From Meconema thalassinum (taxonomy: Eukaryota; Arthropoda; Insecta; Orthoptera; Tettigoniidae): 64,000 bases of DNA. Location of the stretch: positions 1,391,670,223 to 1,391,734,222 of the forward strand of contig OX336388.2 in NCBI GenBank assembly GCA_946902985.2, in the 5' to 3' direction. Below the pieces are notes generated by a model. It was not told where the DNA came from and did not search any database. It worked only from the letters and a program-made list of their open reading frames with translations. The stretch's first letter is position 1. Each line of letters opens with the position of its first letter. This document shows, piece after piece, positions 1 to 11,078 of the stretch. A program made the translations under genes and the position numbers.

Positions 1-577
1 TCTTTTATTCCCTTAGTTATTCACTTTACCAGAGAAGGAATTATTATATTCACTATTTAATAGGTGAACTATAGATTTCGAATGTTGTATGCAGAGCCCT
101 CTTTTAGAGAAATCTAGAATTAATATTCTTTGTGTGAGAGATATTAGTTGTCAGTTTGTGTCAACGAACCCACCCCCCCACACCAATAACCAATGAGTGT
201 TAAATTACTTCCAGGCCATTGGTCTACACCCTCTTCTGCTCCTCCCCTCGTGACAGACAGGTATAGCAATGGCCCAGTACCTCATAATGACCGATAGATG
301 GCATTGCACTTTACTTTCTGTTCTGCCACGAGCCAAGCTTCATTCGGCACGGAGCCCAGTTTATTTCCCCATATCCAGTGACGGGAGAGGTTATGAAAAG
401 GATCGTAATTTGAACCGTGCCACTTAGACTGTACCACAAGATATCACAGGCGGGAAGATGGAATCAATGATCACACTCTATGGACGGAATATTTTAACTA
501 CTAAGTAATTTGAAACTAATTAAATACCAGTATTAAACTGTAGGCATTGGAAATTATTCTTTCAGGACTATGAATAA
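1..577. other. unassigned intronic/intergenic sequence
   Basis: I see no coding region, RNA gene or clear repeat here. There is a short C-run near 172-181. Confidence 0.5.
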
Positions 578-832
578 TTAGTTTTCTCTTAGAGGGCAGT
601 GCCATGGCACGGTGGCACTACGCTTAGAGCCACCCCTGGTAAGAATGCCCTGAATTTCATCTGTGTTTCTACTAACAGCCATCCACTTTGGTTTTTTTTT
701 TTCTACATTTAAATGTAATCCCATGGCATTACCCTCTTCAGAAATAGAATCCAGTAGTGTTTTTAGATCATCCATACTTGTTGCAAGGATGAGTGTCATC
801 AGCATATCGGATGTTATTAACACATGGAAGAT

Positions 833-894
833 GGGCCCCGAGAAATCTCGTAATATGCTTGCCAGCGGTAGATGACGGGCCCCGAGAAATCTCG
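833..894 (+). repeat. two 18-bp subterminal direct repeats
   Basis: GGGCCCCGAGAAATCTCG is repeated exactly at 833-850 and 877-894, 26 bp apart, just inside the left end of the TTAA element. The core CGAG-AAAT-CTCG is itself a near-palindrome. Subterminal repeats of this kind often bind transposase; that role is inferred. Confidence 0.8.
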
Positions 895-1214
895 GTTTTA
901 TACAAGTCATTGTTTTCGGTCTTCCTGCGACATCTCTTGACCTTGTATTGAACTATTTCCGTCTAGCACATTGAGAAGGATATTTGTAGATGTATGTGTG
1001 CCATCTTCCGTCTATTCATGGCCTTCTTTTATTCTTTGATTTTGTTTCTAAACATCGAACTTCCTTCTGTTGGTTCAATCAATGACAAGATGGAGGACTT
1101 GTATAATCAGATGATAAGATTTATCGTTTATATTATCGTTCAAATGGCACAAGAAATAGTGAATTAGTGGAAACTGAATGAGAGAGTGATATTCAGGTCT
1201 CTAGGCGACGTAAT

Positions 1215-1247
1215 AACAATCAAAGTACATACCGTACTTTGATTGTT
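1215..1247. repeat. perfect inverted repeat, 14-bp arms
   Basis: AACAATCAAAGTAC at 1215-1228 is followed by a 5-base loop and its exact complement at 1234-1247. It lies inside the TTAA-flanked element and has no known role. Confidence 0.85.
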
Positions 1248-3468
1248 GACCAATCTAACCTCGAATATAGTCCGTCTGCTCTTTCTGTAAGCCGCCACTA
1301 CACATTGTGTCATGTATCCAAATACATCACCCCCTTGAGCACTACTAGGGGTATGTGTATACTCATATCAACTAGGAAGATAATATCAAGGTTATTTCCA
1401 CAATTATGTACTTTTTTTTTATAATCTAGTGCACTGGAATATTCTCAGTAGCAAAATGTCCGGTCCACAGGGGATGTGACATGTCCAGGCATCCGGTCAG
1501 CAATGTGTTAATGACAGATCCATTTACCACTACTCCTCGAGACTTTCCATCAAGAGCATCTTGAAAAATCTTTTCAGAATAGATGTTGAAGAGGAGTGGA
1601 GAAGGAATGCAACCTTGGCGAACTCCATTCTTCAGACAGCTGACCATCAACACGTTGATTCCAGTACAGATTTCCAACTAATCGGATGTCACGTCCATCT
1701 AGTCCCAGGTCACATAAAATGTTCATCAGTTTATCGTGTTGAACAGTGTCAAAGGCTTTTTCATAATCGATGAAACACATGTAAACATCCGACACGAACA
1801 TCACAACATCGTTGAATCAACACCTGAAGACTGAGCAGTGCCTCCCGAGTTCCGAAACCACTCCTGAATCCAAACTGTGTGCCACCGATATTCTCCTCAC
1901 ATTTATGATATAACCTTCAGTACAGGATTTTAAGGAATAACTTCATTCATGACTCATTAAACTGATCATTCTATAGTCATTGCAGCACTTTGCACTGGTC
2001 TTTTTGGGAATTGGTATAAAAGTTGATTTGAGCCAATCATGTGGTATGTATCCACTTCGATAAGATTATTGAACAAACCAACCAGCAAGGAAAGAGATTG
2101 TTCATCCTTGAGAAGCTTTAGTATTTCAATGTGCAATTCATCTGGACCTGGTGCCTTTCCACTCTTCGATATTGATATGGCATGTTCAATTTCAGCTCTT
2201 GTAATATCTATGCCATCGCCCGTTTGAATACCATGATCAACACTTCTGTTGTCTTCGAATAGAGTTTCATGTAGTCCTTCCATTCTGTCAACTTCTCTTC
2301 AGTACTAGGGAGAATGATGCCATATCTATTTATGAGAATCCCAATCCCTCTGCTCTTATAAATCCCAGCTGATTGCTTAACCTTTTTATACATGTTGAAC
2401 GAGTCAAGCTTTGCACACAGTTCTTCTTTTTCACTACATTCCATTGAAAGGTGTTGTTCTTGGCAGTACAGATTTCCTTCCATATTAATTTCTGCAATTC
2501 TCTGTACTTTATTGGGTCATTATTCTTGAAAGGTCTTCTGTAGAATTTTATCTGTCATCCAAGGTTTGCTTTTCCTACTCTCCGTGGCCTGCTGTTTTTC
2601 TCGACACACTTCATTCACTGCGGATTTGAATTGGTTCCAAGTGTCTTCAATATTATCTGGATATAATCTAGTTTTGTACTCAATGGATTGCAAAATGATT
2701 GCTGTGCCTCACTGGATGATATTTTTTTCAAGTTCAAATTCATTGTGGCTAACAAAACATTATGATGGGAGTTAATATCAGCACGAGGATATGTCTTCAC
2801 ACTTTTTAGGGAATTTCTGAATCGCTTATTGACGAGGATATAATCAATTTGATTCCTGACATTATTGTCGATGTCAAGACGTGTAAAGACGACGTGGAGG
2901 AAGCTGAAAATGAGTGTTCGCTATGATGAACTCCTCCTTTTGACATAGCTGGACTAATCGATCACCTCGATCATTGCCACTCCCTAATCCGAAATTACCC
3001 ACTATATCACTGCGTCGACCATGACCTACCTTGGCATTGAAATCGCCCATCACAATGGTAATCTCATGCGTTTTGGTGAAAGACAAGGCCGTTTTGACTT
3101 GGGTGTAGAACGCTTCAATGTCTTCATCTGATGCATCACAAGTTGGAACATACACCTGGATAATATTCAGTAATATAGGTTTTGCATTGAATTGTAGAAA
3201 AATTACCCTATCGGACACAGGTACAAAGGTCTTCACTATCGCAGTAATATCTGGGTGCAATATGAACCCTACACCATTATAATGGTGGGGATTGTAATTA
3301 CCTGCATAATTACCTGGTAACCATTGACGTTACATTTTCCAGAATTAGGCCAGCGCATCTCACAATTCCAAGGATGTCAACTTTTAGTCTTTCCATTTCT
3401 CTGATGGCATTGTGAGTCTTTCCACTTTGAAATAAACTGCGGACATTACAAGTGGCTATCCTTTCCAT

Positions 3469-3872
3469 GACTACACCTCGTACTAATATGGGTGCTTCAG
3501 CAAGGATCGATACCTGGTATCTCTGAACCGCTTGACCTATTGATCTATATATTTGATCATTTCATGTACTCCATATGCACGGTTGCCACAATAAATCTTG
3601 AGTGAATTGGTAACCTCTGTAAGGGTGACCTTTTTTTTTTTTTCCGGCAGTGTATATTGTTGTAGCCTATGCAATGAGACTGTGCATGATAAAGCATTTC
3701 CACTACCAGCATATGAGTGGGTTAGTTAGGAAATATTTGCAACAAAACAAAGGAGTCGAAGAGCTTGGTCGTCCCATTTCTGATTTTTAAATTTAAGTAA
3801 CCTTGCCACATAAACATTACAGAGATTACTATAGATATGGTAACGTATCTAAAGTTCTTTAAGTTTTATCTA
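3469..3872. other. unassigned sequence between two elements
   Basis: Only a poly-T run near 3630-3643 stands out. It may include the 5' untranslated part of the minus-strand RTE copy. Confidence 0.4.
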
Positions 3873-4387
3873 CACTTAGTGGCCAAAAGTCACGGGAAAG
3901 ATAGTTGCATGAGAAAATGTGCCTGCCGTGTATGACTCCTGAGTGTTGCGGCTAGCTGCGGAGGAGCAGAGGAGTCTGTCACAGACACGAGAGGAGTGAA
4001 GATAGCAACACGTTGCGAGTTAACCGACTTTGAACGTGGGATGATCGGTGCACAGCGCATGGGTCATACAATTTCGGAGATTACACGCCAATTCTGGTTT
4101 CTGAGGTCAACAGTGTCGAGGGTGGATCTTCAATATCGCAGAGATAATGTTATCATCCGCCGCACGGGACAACCACAGGTGTTTAACAAACGGACATCAA
4201 GTCGCCTCAGCAGAACCATATGGGGCGATCAAAGGGCTACTGCGAGTCAGATCACCGCCCAGTTGAATGTTGGGAGTCAGGAACACATTTCTATCAGGAC
4301 TGTAAGGAGGAACTTGCACTGCATAGGCTTCACTAGCTGACATTTTCTCATGGGAATACCTTTCCCGTGACTTATGGCCACTATGTG
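3873..4387 (+). mobile_element. Tc1-like element, internally deleted, with intact ends
   Basis: The 515-bp element is flanked by TA (3871-3872 and 4388-4389). Its left end (3873-3920) and right end (4340-4387) are 48-bp imperfect inverted repeats beginning CAC(T/A)TAGTGGCC and sharing GTCACGGGAAAG and ATGAGAAAATGT. A full Tc1-like element is usually about 1.6 kb, so roughly a kilobase is missing; the transposase reading frame runs straight into the right repeat. Confidence 0.9.
3996..4340 (+). pseudogene. Tc1-like transposase, N-terminal DNA-binding part only
   Basis: The 114-residue frame matches the N-terminal half of Tc1-family transposases, which bind the inverted repeats through two helix-turn-helix units. 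Visible are LTDFERGMIGAQRMGHTISEI (residues about 10-30, first HTH) and the second unit with SQITAQLNVG and ISIRTVRRNLHCIGF (about 82-113). The DDE catalytic domain that should follow is absent, because the frame ends at the right inverted repeat at 4340. It cannot transpose itself; a truncated DNA-binding fragment could in principle compete with full transposase, but nothing here shows it is expressed. Confidence 0.85.
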
Positions 4388-4436
4388 TATATCTTGCTTC
4401 AGTCATGAAACAATTACAGTATATTAATGGAAATGT

Positions 4437-5815
4437 GTACCAGAAGACTGGAAGAAAGGGCTAATAATACCAGTGTTTAAGAAGGGGGACAAGAAGGTGT
4501 GTGATAACTATAGAGGGATCACCCTCATATCACAGATAGTAAAAATACTGGAAAGGATATTAGAAAGAAGAATGAGAAGAAAGGTGGAAGGAGAGTTGCA
4601 AGAGGAACAGTATGGCTTCAGGAGTGGAAGATCCACAGTGGACCCAATCTTTAGCTTGAGGCAGGTGATGGAAAAGAACTGGGAATATGGAGAGGATTTG
4701 ATCATGACTTTCATAGATCTAGAAAAGGCATATGATAGTGTCCCCAGAGAGAAGGTATGGGAAACCATGGTTAAGAAGAGACTGGGAAGAGAAATGTTGG
4801 AAATGGTGCAAGCAATGTACAACAACTGTGTTAGCAGGGTACTGACCCCAGTTGGAAAGACAGATTGGTTTACGAACAAGACTGGACTAAGACAGGGGAG
4901 TGTGCTGTCACCTCTCTTGTTCATAATGGTGATGGATGAAATAGTAAAGGAAACAAAGGAAGCATATGAACATAAAGAAATGAAGTTACTGTTATTTGCA
5001 GATGATATTGTGGTCTGGGGAAGGAACACCGAAGAAGTGCAAAAACAACTAGATGCACTGAACGAAAATATTCAGAAGTATGGCCTGAAAATCAGTATAG
5101 AGAAAAGCAAGACCATGGTGATGACAAGAGGGGAAAGACAAGGAAAGGGCACTGTGAAAATTGGAAGTCAGAGTTTGGAAATTGTGGACACGTTCAAATA
5201 CCTAGGAAGTGAATTGATGCAAACTGGTAGGCTGGACATGGAGATTGGCAGGAGGGTACAGCAGAGCAATGCATTCTATCAAAGTGTAAGAAAACTTGTT
5301 TGGGATAAGGAAGTACCAAGGAAAAGCAAGGAGGTAATGTATAAAGTGTATTATGTACCCATATTAACTTATGCAGCTGAGACTTGGACCCTGACAAGCA
5401 GGCAAGAGAGTAGAATCCAAGCCAGTGAAATGAAATTCCTAAGAAGTATGATAGGAAAGACAAGGAAAGACAGAGTGAGGAATGAAGATGTTAGGAAGGA
5501 AGTTGGGATGGGAAAACTAAATGAGAGAATTGAGAAGAATAAACTAAGGTGGTTTGGACATGTAAAGAGGATGGAGGAAAATAGAATACCAAGACAGATG
5601 CTGGAGGCGAAGTGCAAGGGTAAGAGACCAAGAGGAAGACCCAGAACAAGGTGGATGGATTCAGTGAAGAACGGCGTAAGAAAAAGAAATCTGGACTGGG
5701 ACAAGATCGTGGAAGAAGAATGGTGGAAGGAAAGAGGAAAGTGGAGAAGTGCCATAAATACCCCGACCCGGCAGGAGCTGGATAAGGGGAAATGATGATG
5801 ATGATGATGATGATA
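4437..5815 (+). mobile_element. RTE-like LINE copy 1, 5'-truncated, open RT frame
   Basis: This is a plus-strand LINE fragment with one long open frame (4473-5795, 440 codons). It holds the reverse transcriptase from the fingers to the C-terminus: DNYRGITLIS (residues 11-20), catalytic FIDLEKAYDSV (80-90), GLRQGSVLSPLLF (138-150), active site FADD (175-178), then the thumb FKYLGSELM and a C-terminal basic region GRPRTRWMD. The endonuclease is missing; homology to the copy at 22.3 kb begins at GTGTACCAGAAGACTGG near 4437. The 3' end is a (GAT)n run after GGGGAAATGAT, as in the other copies. Apart from truncation it has no visible lesion and is nearly identical to the copy at 22303-24711, so it is recent. 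RTE-like is the best clade guess. Confidence 0.88.
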
Positions 5816-5969
5816 ATGTGATTTTAGTGGCTAAAGCTAGGGCTTTAATTCACAGCAGGCACTTGAATGACATGGCCAAGGACTGACCCAAAAATTAAAA
5901 ACAAGGGTTAGGCTATATAATTATTCTTGTGAAATCGACAACTTATTCATTGAGTGACAAAAAAAAAAA

Positions 5970-6290
5970 AAAGCAATCGGCACCAATCTCAGCAAGTCTG
6001 ACGAGATTACAACTGTCCTAATGGAGAAATATTCACACGATTGAGCACAGAAAAAATATCGCAAAGCAATTGGTGCCATTCTCAGTCCATTTGATAGAAC
6101 TACTCCTATCCTTCATTTTAGAGTTCACAATCAGCACCCATTCAGACTCATGATATTTCTCGCTGCACTAGAGGTCGAGTACAGAAAACAATATTGTGAT
6201 GGTATGAGATCAGTGCCATTCTCAGTCGGTTTGACAACATTTCTGCTGTCTTAGCAGAGTGGAGGTCACAAGTTCACCGTCAATAACGTA
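5970..6290 (+). repeat. degenerate tandem repeat, three units
   Basis: Three diverged units share a core resembling AT(T/C)GGTGCCATTCTCAGTC followed by a GATT/TTTGA stretch: cores near 5976, 6064 and 6205. The spacing is unequal (about 90 and 140 bp). The origin is unknown. Confidence 0.45.
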
Positions 6291-6629
6291 AAAAAAGTTG
6301 CAAGTTGGTTTCATGATCAGCCCATTGCACAAAATCCCTGCTCACTTTATGCTGTAACAACACGTGGGACACACGTTACAGGCAACTCGAGCAGACCACC
6401 GGCCTTTTTAAAGATGTCAGTTTGGAGGGTAGACATTAGAAATATGCACCCAATATTTCATATTGCAGTGGAGAATCAAATGAATCATTAAAAGACTCAT
6501 TTTCTTTGAAATGACCAATTATCAATATACTGGACTCGTCAAAACTAGCAGGTTATTTTTATGCCACTTATATTCAATGGGGCCAAAGTTTGAAGTAAAA
6601 TAATTCAAATAATGGCAACATTTAAAAAT

Positions 6630-6690
6630 ATATGATGATGATAATGTTGTTTTAAGGGGCCGAACATCTAGGTTATCGGCCCTATTTATA
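6630..6690 (+). repeat. short dispersed repeat (TTGTTTTAAGGGGC family)
   Basis: A (GAT)n tract runs into TGTTGTTTTAAGGGGC and GAACATCTAGGT, then CGGCCC. A related stretch is at 16183-16226. This looks like the 3' end of a dispersed arthropod SINE or LINE; the parent family is not identified. Confidence 0.5.
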
Positions 6691-6787
6691 AATAGGCTAC
6701 TGTACATGCACAGCAATATTATCACATTTAAATTATCCATTTTCCCAAAATTTCATAAAAGTAAAACAAATAAATAATTATTATTTA

Positions 6788-6910
6788 TTTCAAAGTCCAA
6801 TGATAGCCAACGAGGGTGATGTCAGTGGAACAACGGCAAACGATTAGCCGCCAAATGAAAAAGTTCTGGGAAGAAAAGAAAAGGAAAAATAATGTACCAT
6901 TGTCTTAGAT
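6788..6910 (+). mobile_element. LINE 3'-end fragment, same family as 48.2-49.7 kb
   Basis: This stretch is a close match to 49617-49735, both containing AGGGTGATGTCAGTGGAACA and ending near AATAATGTACCATTGTCTTA. In the longer copy it is the extreme C-terminal coding and 3' untranslated part of a LINE, so this is a severely 5'-truncated insertion. Confidence 0.75.
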
Positions 6911-7239
6911 TGGAGGTCGAAGGGGTAGTATGTGGCCCTGTGGGTTCACTTCCTGCTGGTAAAAGTGTACTAATAAAACACAGGAAATGCCATTTATTCC
7001 TACCAAGTCCGATACATGCATGTCCACGCCATGGCCTCTGGGCAACGGGTACACTTTGTGTGCGCGGCTAAGTCTTGTAAGGGCGAGAAAGCGTGTTCCC
7101 GACGCTTAAAAATGGGGACCCACCAGCTAAGGGAGACAACCCTGAAAGAAAACATCGGCCCTCCAGGATTGCTAGGGGGTTGACGTTGGACCGACAACCC
7201 AATCCATAAAAAACTCATTACGAAATCTGAAGAAGAAAT

Positions 7240-7652
7240 AGCCGGACTGACCTCTTTACGATGACCCCGCAAAAGGTTAAAGGACTTGAGAATTGGCTCA
7301 TGAAATGTCTTAACTCTTTACCAAGCTGGATATCTATGAAAGTTGTGCGAACAGCTCGATGAGTATCGATTAGATATTACTGCTATTCAGGAAGTGAGAT
7401 GGATTGGTGAAGGGGTGATAGAGAAAAAGAACCCTAGGGTATTCTACAGCTGCCAAAAGAAGGTTTTTATTGTTAATAAGCAGGTGAAACATCTTATGGA
7501 TTTTCGGGCAAAAAAATCGCATAGAATGTGCAGACTCAGAGTTTTTCAATTATAGCCTTATCTGTGTTCACGCTCCAACGGAAGAGAAGCGTGATGAAAA
7601 TAAAGATTCATTTTATGATGAATTAGATGAAATATATAATGAATGCCCAACA
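7240..7652 (+). pseudogene. LINE endonuclease, first half (interrupted)
   Basis: This is the start of an apurinic-type endonuclease of a LINE, which would nick genomic DNA to prime reverse transcription. Readable pieces are WLMKCLNSL/LYQAG-like sequence (about 7290-7330), CEQLDEYRLDITAIQEVRWIG with the catalytic glutamate (7343-7410) and YSLICVHAPTEEKRDENKDSF (about 7550-7605). Frameshifts separate them. The frame breaks at DEIYNECPT, where a 3.4-kb LINE has inserted, and resumes at 11079 with the same ECPT codons. The upstream 6960-7240 stretch is probably its 5' untranslated region. Confidence 0.8.
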
Positions 7653-7870
7653 CCACGAACCTACTACGGTGTCGTAGCAGGCGGAGAGGTGATACTCCGA
7701 CGTGGCGCGTCCCAGGTGGCGGATAGGAGGTCCTCACCGGCTTGCCAGCGGACTTGAGCAAAATAAAATAGCTCTCGTGGACCAAACGCACAACAACCTC
7801 TACGGTTAACAACCGCAGTTGTAACTCGGAGCTTGCTCCATACAAGGTTGACTACCTTTGAAAGTCAAAC

Positions 7871-9061
7871 ATGGAAGGAAATCTTTTAAGGAATAATCCA
7901 CCTAGACTGCATTCGGATACGGAGGGCAGTCACCTGAAAGATACCCTAGATGAGTTGGAGCATCTAAAAATACCCCCGACAGATAGAAAACCCAAATTTA
8001 GACTGAAGATAGGACAGATAAACTATATAGCAACACACAATATAAATTCCATCATACAGCCAGGAAAACTCAAAATTTTGACAGACGAAATGGATCGCAA
8101 AGGGATTCTAATAACCGGGCTTCAAGAAATGAGAAACACCGATCAGGAACCAATAGAATCACAATGGTATAGAATTTACAAGGGAATACCAGGAAAAAGA
8201 GTAATGAAGCAATGTCCACAATTCGGAACAGGATTTGTAGTCAATCTCAAAATAACTGAATCCATCATAGAATTTAAAGCATTATCCCCTAGGCTCTCGA
8301 CACTAACTATAAAAGCTGCAAATAGAACATATACCATTCTAAATGCCCATGCCCCAACTAATGATAAAAATAATAAGAAAGAACACAAAGATGATGTGGA
8401 GGGATTTTGGGAGCTTTTAGATCAGACAGCAAACATAAATAAAAGTCACACCAAAATTTTAATTGGAGACTTGAATGCCCAGTTAGGAAAGGAAAAAAGA
8501 TATAGAGACATAATAGGAAAATGGCCAGCACAGAGAAGAACAAACAGGAATGGCATAAGACTGGTGGAATTTTGCAGGAACCATGATATGATCTCCAAAT
8601 CAACTTACTTCAAGAGAAGACCAAATAAACTCAAAACTTGGAAACATCCAGATTGGAAAAAAGGTGAATGGAAACTAGATCATGTTTGTATGGATAAGAA
8701 CTATCACAGGGAGATCTACAATGTGAAAGTTCTGAGAGGAACAGATACTGGATCGGATCATTACATGATAAAGATTAAAATTAAATTTACCCCGTTGACA
8801 AAGAAAAAAACTCACCTAAAAAAGAAGAGAACATACGACCCTCATAAACTAATAAATAACAAGGGATACAAAGAACGAACCAGATATATTAAAATAACAG
8901 ATGATCTAGAGGAAATAGTTCCCGAATTGAAACAAATAGCTGAACAAGTAGCCCCAATAAATCCAAGGAAGAAACACCAATGGTGGAACGATGAGTGTGA
9001 TAATACAGTGGAAGATAAGACATCAAGCCTGGTTACGGTATCAGAGTCAAAAAACAGATGA
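7871..9061 (+). pseudogene. LINE apurinic-type endonuclease domain
   Basis: A 396-codon open frame encodes the endonuclease/exonuclease/phosphatase domain that makes the first-strand nick in target-primed reverse transcription. Seen in order: THNINSI near residue 55, the metal-binding glutamate in GLQEMR (residues 83-88), NAHAPTND (158-165), catalytic GDLN (199-202) and the terminal SDHY (295-298), followed by a linker with QWWNDECD (about 369-376) typical of the region before the RT. All expected endonuclease motifs are present. The frame is lost near 9060 and coding picks up again at about 9150, so the protein would end before the RT. Confidence 0.9.
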
Positions 9062-9149
9062 ATCACACTTGGATCTCATAAAACAAAGGAAGATAACTCA
9101 AAAAATAATATGAGGGGTTAAACGGCTATACCAAAAGGATACACTTCTG

Positions 9150-10446
9150 ATGATCGAAACAAATAGCGCGAAAACAAACTCAAGAGATTACTACAAAATT
9201 TTTAGCAAACAACTACAAAGATATGAACCTCCAACATTAATGTTAAAAGACAAAAATGGAGAGTTAGCTCATAGTAATAAAAGAAATACAGAAATTTTAG
9301 CAGAAACATTCAACAAGTTGCTAAATTGCGAAGATCCACCAGAACTGCTTCAAATAAATACAGACACCACTATTAAAACACCATCAGAAAACATAAATCC
9401 ACCCACAATCCAAGAAGTCTACAAAGCGCTGAGAGAGCTCAAAAACTACAAAGCGAGTGGAGAAGATCAAACATTTGCAGAATTGTGGAAATATGCAGCA
9501 GAACCAGTCAAGATTTCATTACACCAATGCATAGTGAACATTTGGATCAAAGAAGAACTGCCAGACCATTGGACTACTGCTATAATACATCCATTACACA
9601 AGAAAGGAGAAAAATCAAATCCTGACAACTATCGAGGAATTTTCCTTTTGGATATCACATATAAAATCATGTCACGAATTCTATATAATCGTTGTAAAGA
9701 TCAATTAGAACTGGACATAGGAGAATATCAAGATGGATTTCGGCCATGGCGAAGCTGCCCTGAACAGATAATCACCTTAAAATTAGTAATGGACTACTAC
9801 AAACGTAGACAAAAAACAGCAAGTCATTACCTTCGTAGACTTCAAAAAAGCTTAGGATTGTATACATAGATCTTCATTGCTGAAAATACTAAGGAATTTC
9901 GGACTTCATCCCAAATTAATAAAAATTATAAAACTAACTCTAACAAACACCAAATCTAAAGTAAAATTCAGAGGAGAAATATCTGAACCGTTTACGATTA
10001 AAACAGGATTAAGACAAGGAGATGGTTTATCGCCTCTACTTTTCAATTGTGCTTTGGAATATGTAATGAGGGAATGGTACAGGGAAAATCCTAGGAGCAT
10101 AAGAATTGGAACCAAGAAAGATCAAATAGGCTTAAATTGCTTGGGATTCGCAGATGACTTAGCGTTACTGGCTAATAATATTCAAGAAGCCAGAAATCAA
10201 ATAATAAGCCTACAAAATATAGCACAAAAAATTGGACTTCAGATATCATTTGAAAAGACAGAGATAATGGTAGCAAATCCACTTGTAATCAATCACATAA
10301 CAGTAAATAACAAGAAAGTTAAAATAGTGAAGCAATTTAAATACTTAGGAGAAATTATAAATTACAACTTGGATGAGAAACCTGCATGGCAAGAAAGAAC
10401 GAATAAAATGATAAAAGCTCCAAAAATTAACATGGTCTACATATAA
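9150..10446 (+). pseudogene. LINE reverse transcriptase (two frames)
   Basis: The RT domain lies in two reading frames, 9150-9869 and 9877-10446. Visible are the RT N-terminal KNYKASGEDQTFAELWK, HPLHKKGEKSNPDNYRGIFLLDITYKI, GEYQDGFRPWRSCPEQI, then GLRQGDGLSPLLFNCALE, the active site GFADDLALLA, and the thumb QFKYLGEII. The palm aspartate region falls at the frameshift near 9830-9880 (SHYLRRLQKSLGLY stands where a DFxKAFD motif is expected). With the frameshift and stop the copy cannot make a complete polymerase. Confidence 0.88.
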
Positions 10447-10492
10447 AAGAAAATGTCTATCAATCGCAACAAAATTAAAACATTACAAGACG

Positions 10493-11036
10493 GTGGTTCA
10501 ACCAGAGGTGACATATGGAAGTGAAACTCTTTTTAAAGTTACTCAGAAAAACAGAATCAACAAAATTTTAAAAGTAGAAAGAAGAATAGCTAGAACATGC
10601 ATAAATAAAAAATATCAGAAAGATGGACAGTGGCGGATAGTACCAAATGAAGTGGTATACAGAGAACTGGAGCCCATCACTGATACTATTCGGAAGAAAC
10701 GGCTTTCTTTCTTTGGTCACATCATGAGGACAACAGAAATCAGGTTATCTAGAAAAATTGTAGTGAAACTGTGGAATATGAAACAAGTAGGATGGATTAA
10801 GGAAATTAGAGAAGATATGAAAGAATTGGAAATAACCTTCGATGACTTGCAAAACAAAACAACAAAATTAAAAAAAACTGAGAGATATAAAAATAAGATT
10901 TCAGGCTAAAATAGACAAACGTAATACAGTATAAAGGGTATTTACAGATGAGGAACGCCTGAGAAGATCAGAGCGAATGAAAAGCTACTGGGCAACTCGG
11001 AAAGGAAACTTACTGAAGAAGAGGACCAAGAAATGA
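10493..11036 (+). pseudogene. LINE RT C-terminal region
   Basis: Continuation of the same LINE: PEVTYGSETLFKV, ERRIARTCINKKYQ and KKRLSFFGHIMRTTEIRLSRKI, the conserved C-terminal block of such elements, then a basic tail (FTDEERLRRSERMKSYWA) in another frame to about 11036. Stops and frameshifts break it. Confidence 0.8.
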
Positions 11037-11078
11037 TTGAAGTGGTCCAATGAGGCCGTAAAAGAAGAAGAAGAAGAA

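Larger units (their letters stand above)
821..1507. mobile_element. TTAA-flanked non-autonomous DNA element (piggyBac-like MITE candidate)
   Basis: The insert is flanked on both sides by TTAA (817-820 and 1508-1511). It starts CACAT and ends ATGTG, a 5-bp terminal inverted repeat. Taking out the element and one TTAA joins the two halves of the surrounding RTE RT in frame, through the YADD motif. An 18-bp subterminal motif, GGGCCCCGAGAAATCTCG, occurs twice (833-850 and 877-894), and a 14-bp-arm hairpin lies at 1215-1247. No transposase is present. TTAA targeting is the hallmark of piggyBac-type transposases; assigning the superfamily from that alone is inference. Confidence 0.75.
578..3468 (-). 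pseudogene. RTE-clade non-LTR retrotransposon, decayed, split by an insert
   Basis: This is a minus-strand LINE read from about 3468 down to about 578. It encoded an apurinic-type endonuclease that nicks the target and a reverse transcriptase that copies the RNA there. Seen in pieces: an N-terminal ATG at 3468 followed by MERIATCNVRSLF-like sequence, the endonuclease VYVPT and MGDFNAKVG motifs (about 3150-3050), the RT N-terminal GKAPGPDELHIEILK (about 2150), the palm motif FIDYEKAFDTVQHDKL (about 1750), GVRQGCIPSPLLFNIYSE (about 1620), and the YADD active site at about 800. Several frameshifts separate the pieces, so it is dead. A 687-bp insert (821-1507) separates the VIN codons from the YADD codons. 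The palm sequence is typical of arthropod RTE elements; the clade name rests on remembered motif similarity. Confidence 0.85.
7653..11078 (+). mobile_element. near-full-length LINE with (GAA)n tail, nested in another LINE
   Basis: A 3426-bp plus-strand LINE is flanked by a perfect 12-bp target-site duplication, GAATGCCCAACA, at 7641-7652 and 11079-11090. It has a 5' leader of about 218 bp, endonuclease, reverse transcriptase, a C-terminal region and a (GAA)n tail (about 11063-11078). Deleting the element and one duplicate restores the reading frame of the interrupted endonuclease. Frameshifts or stops near 9060, 9870 and 10446 break the coding region, so this copy is inactive. The clade is not resolved. 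Confidence 0.92.
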
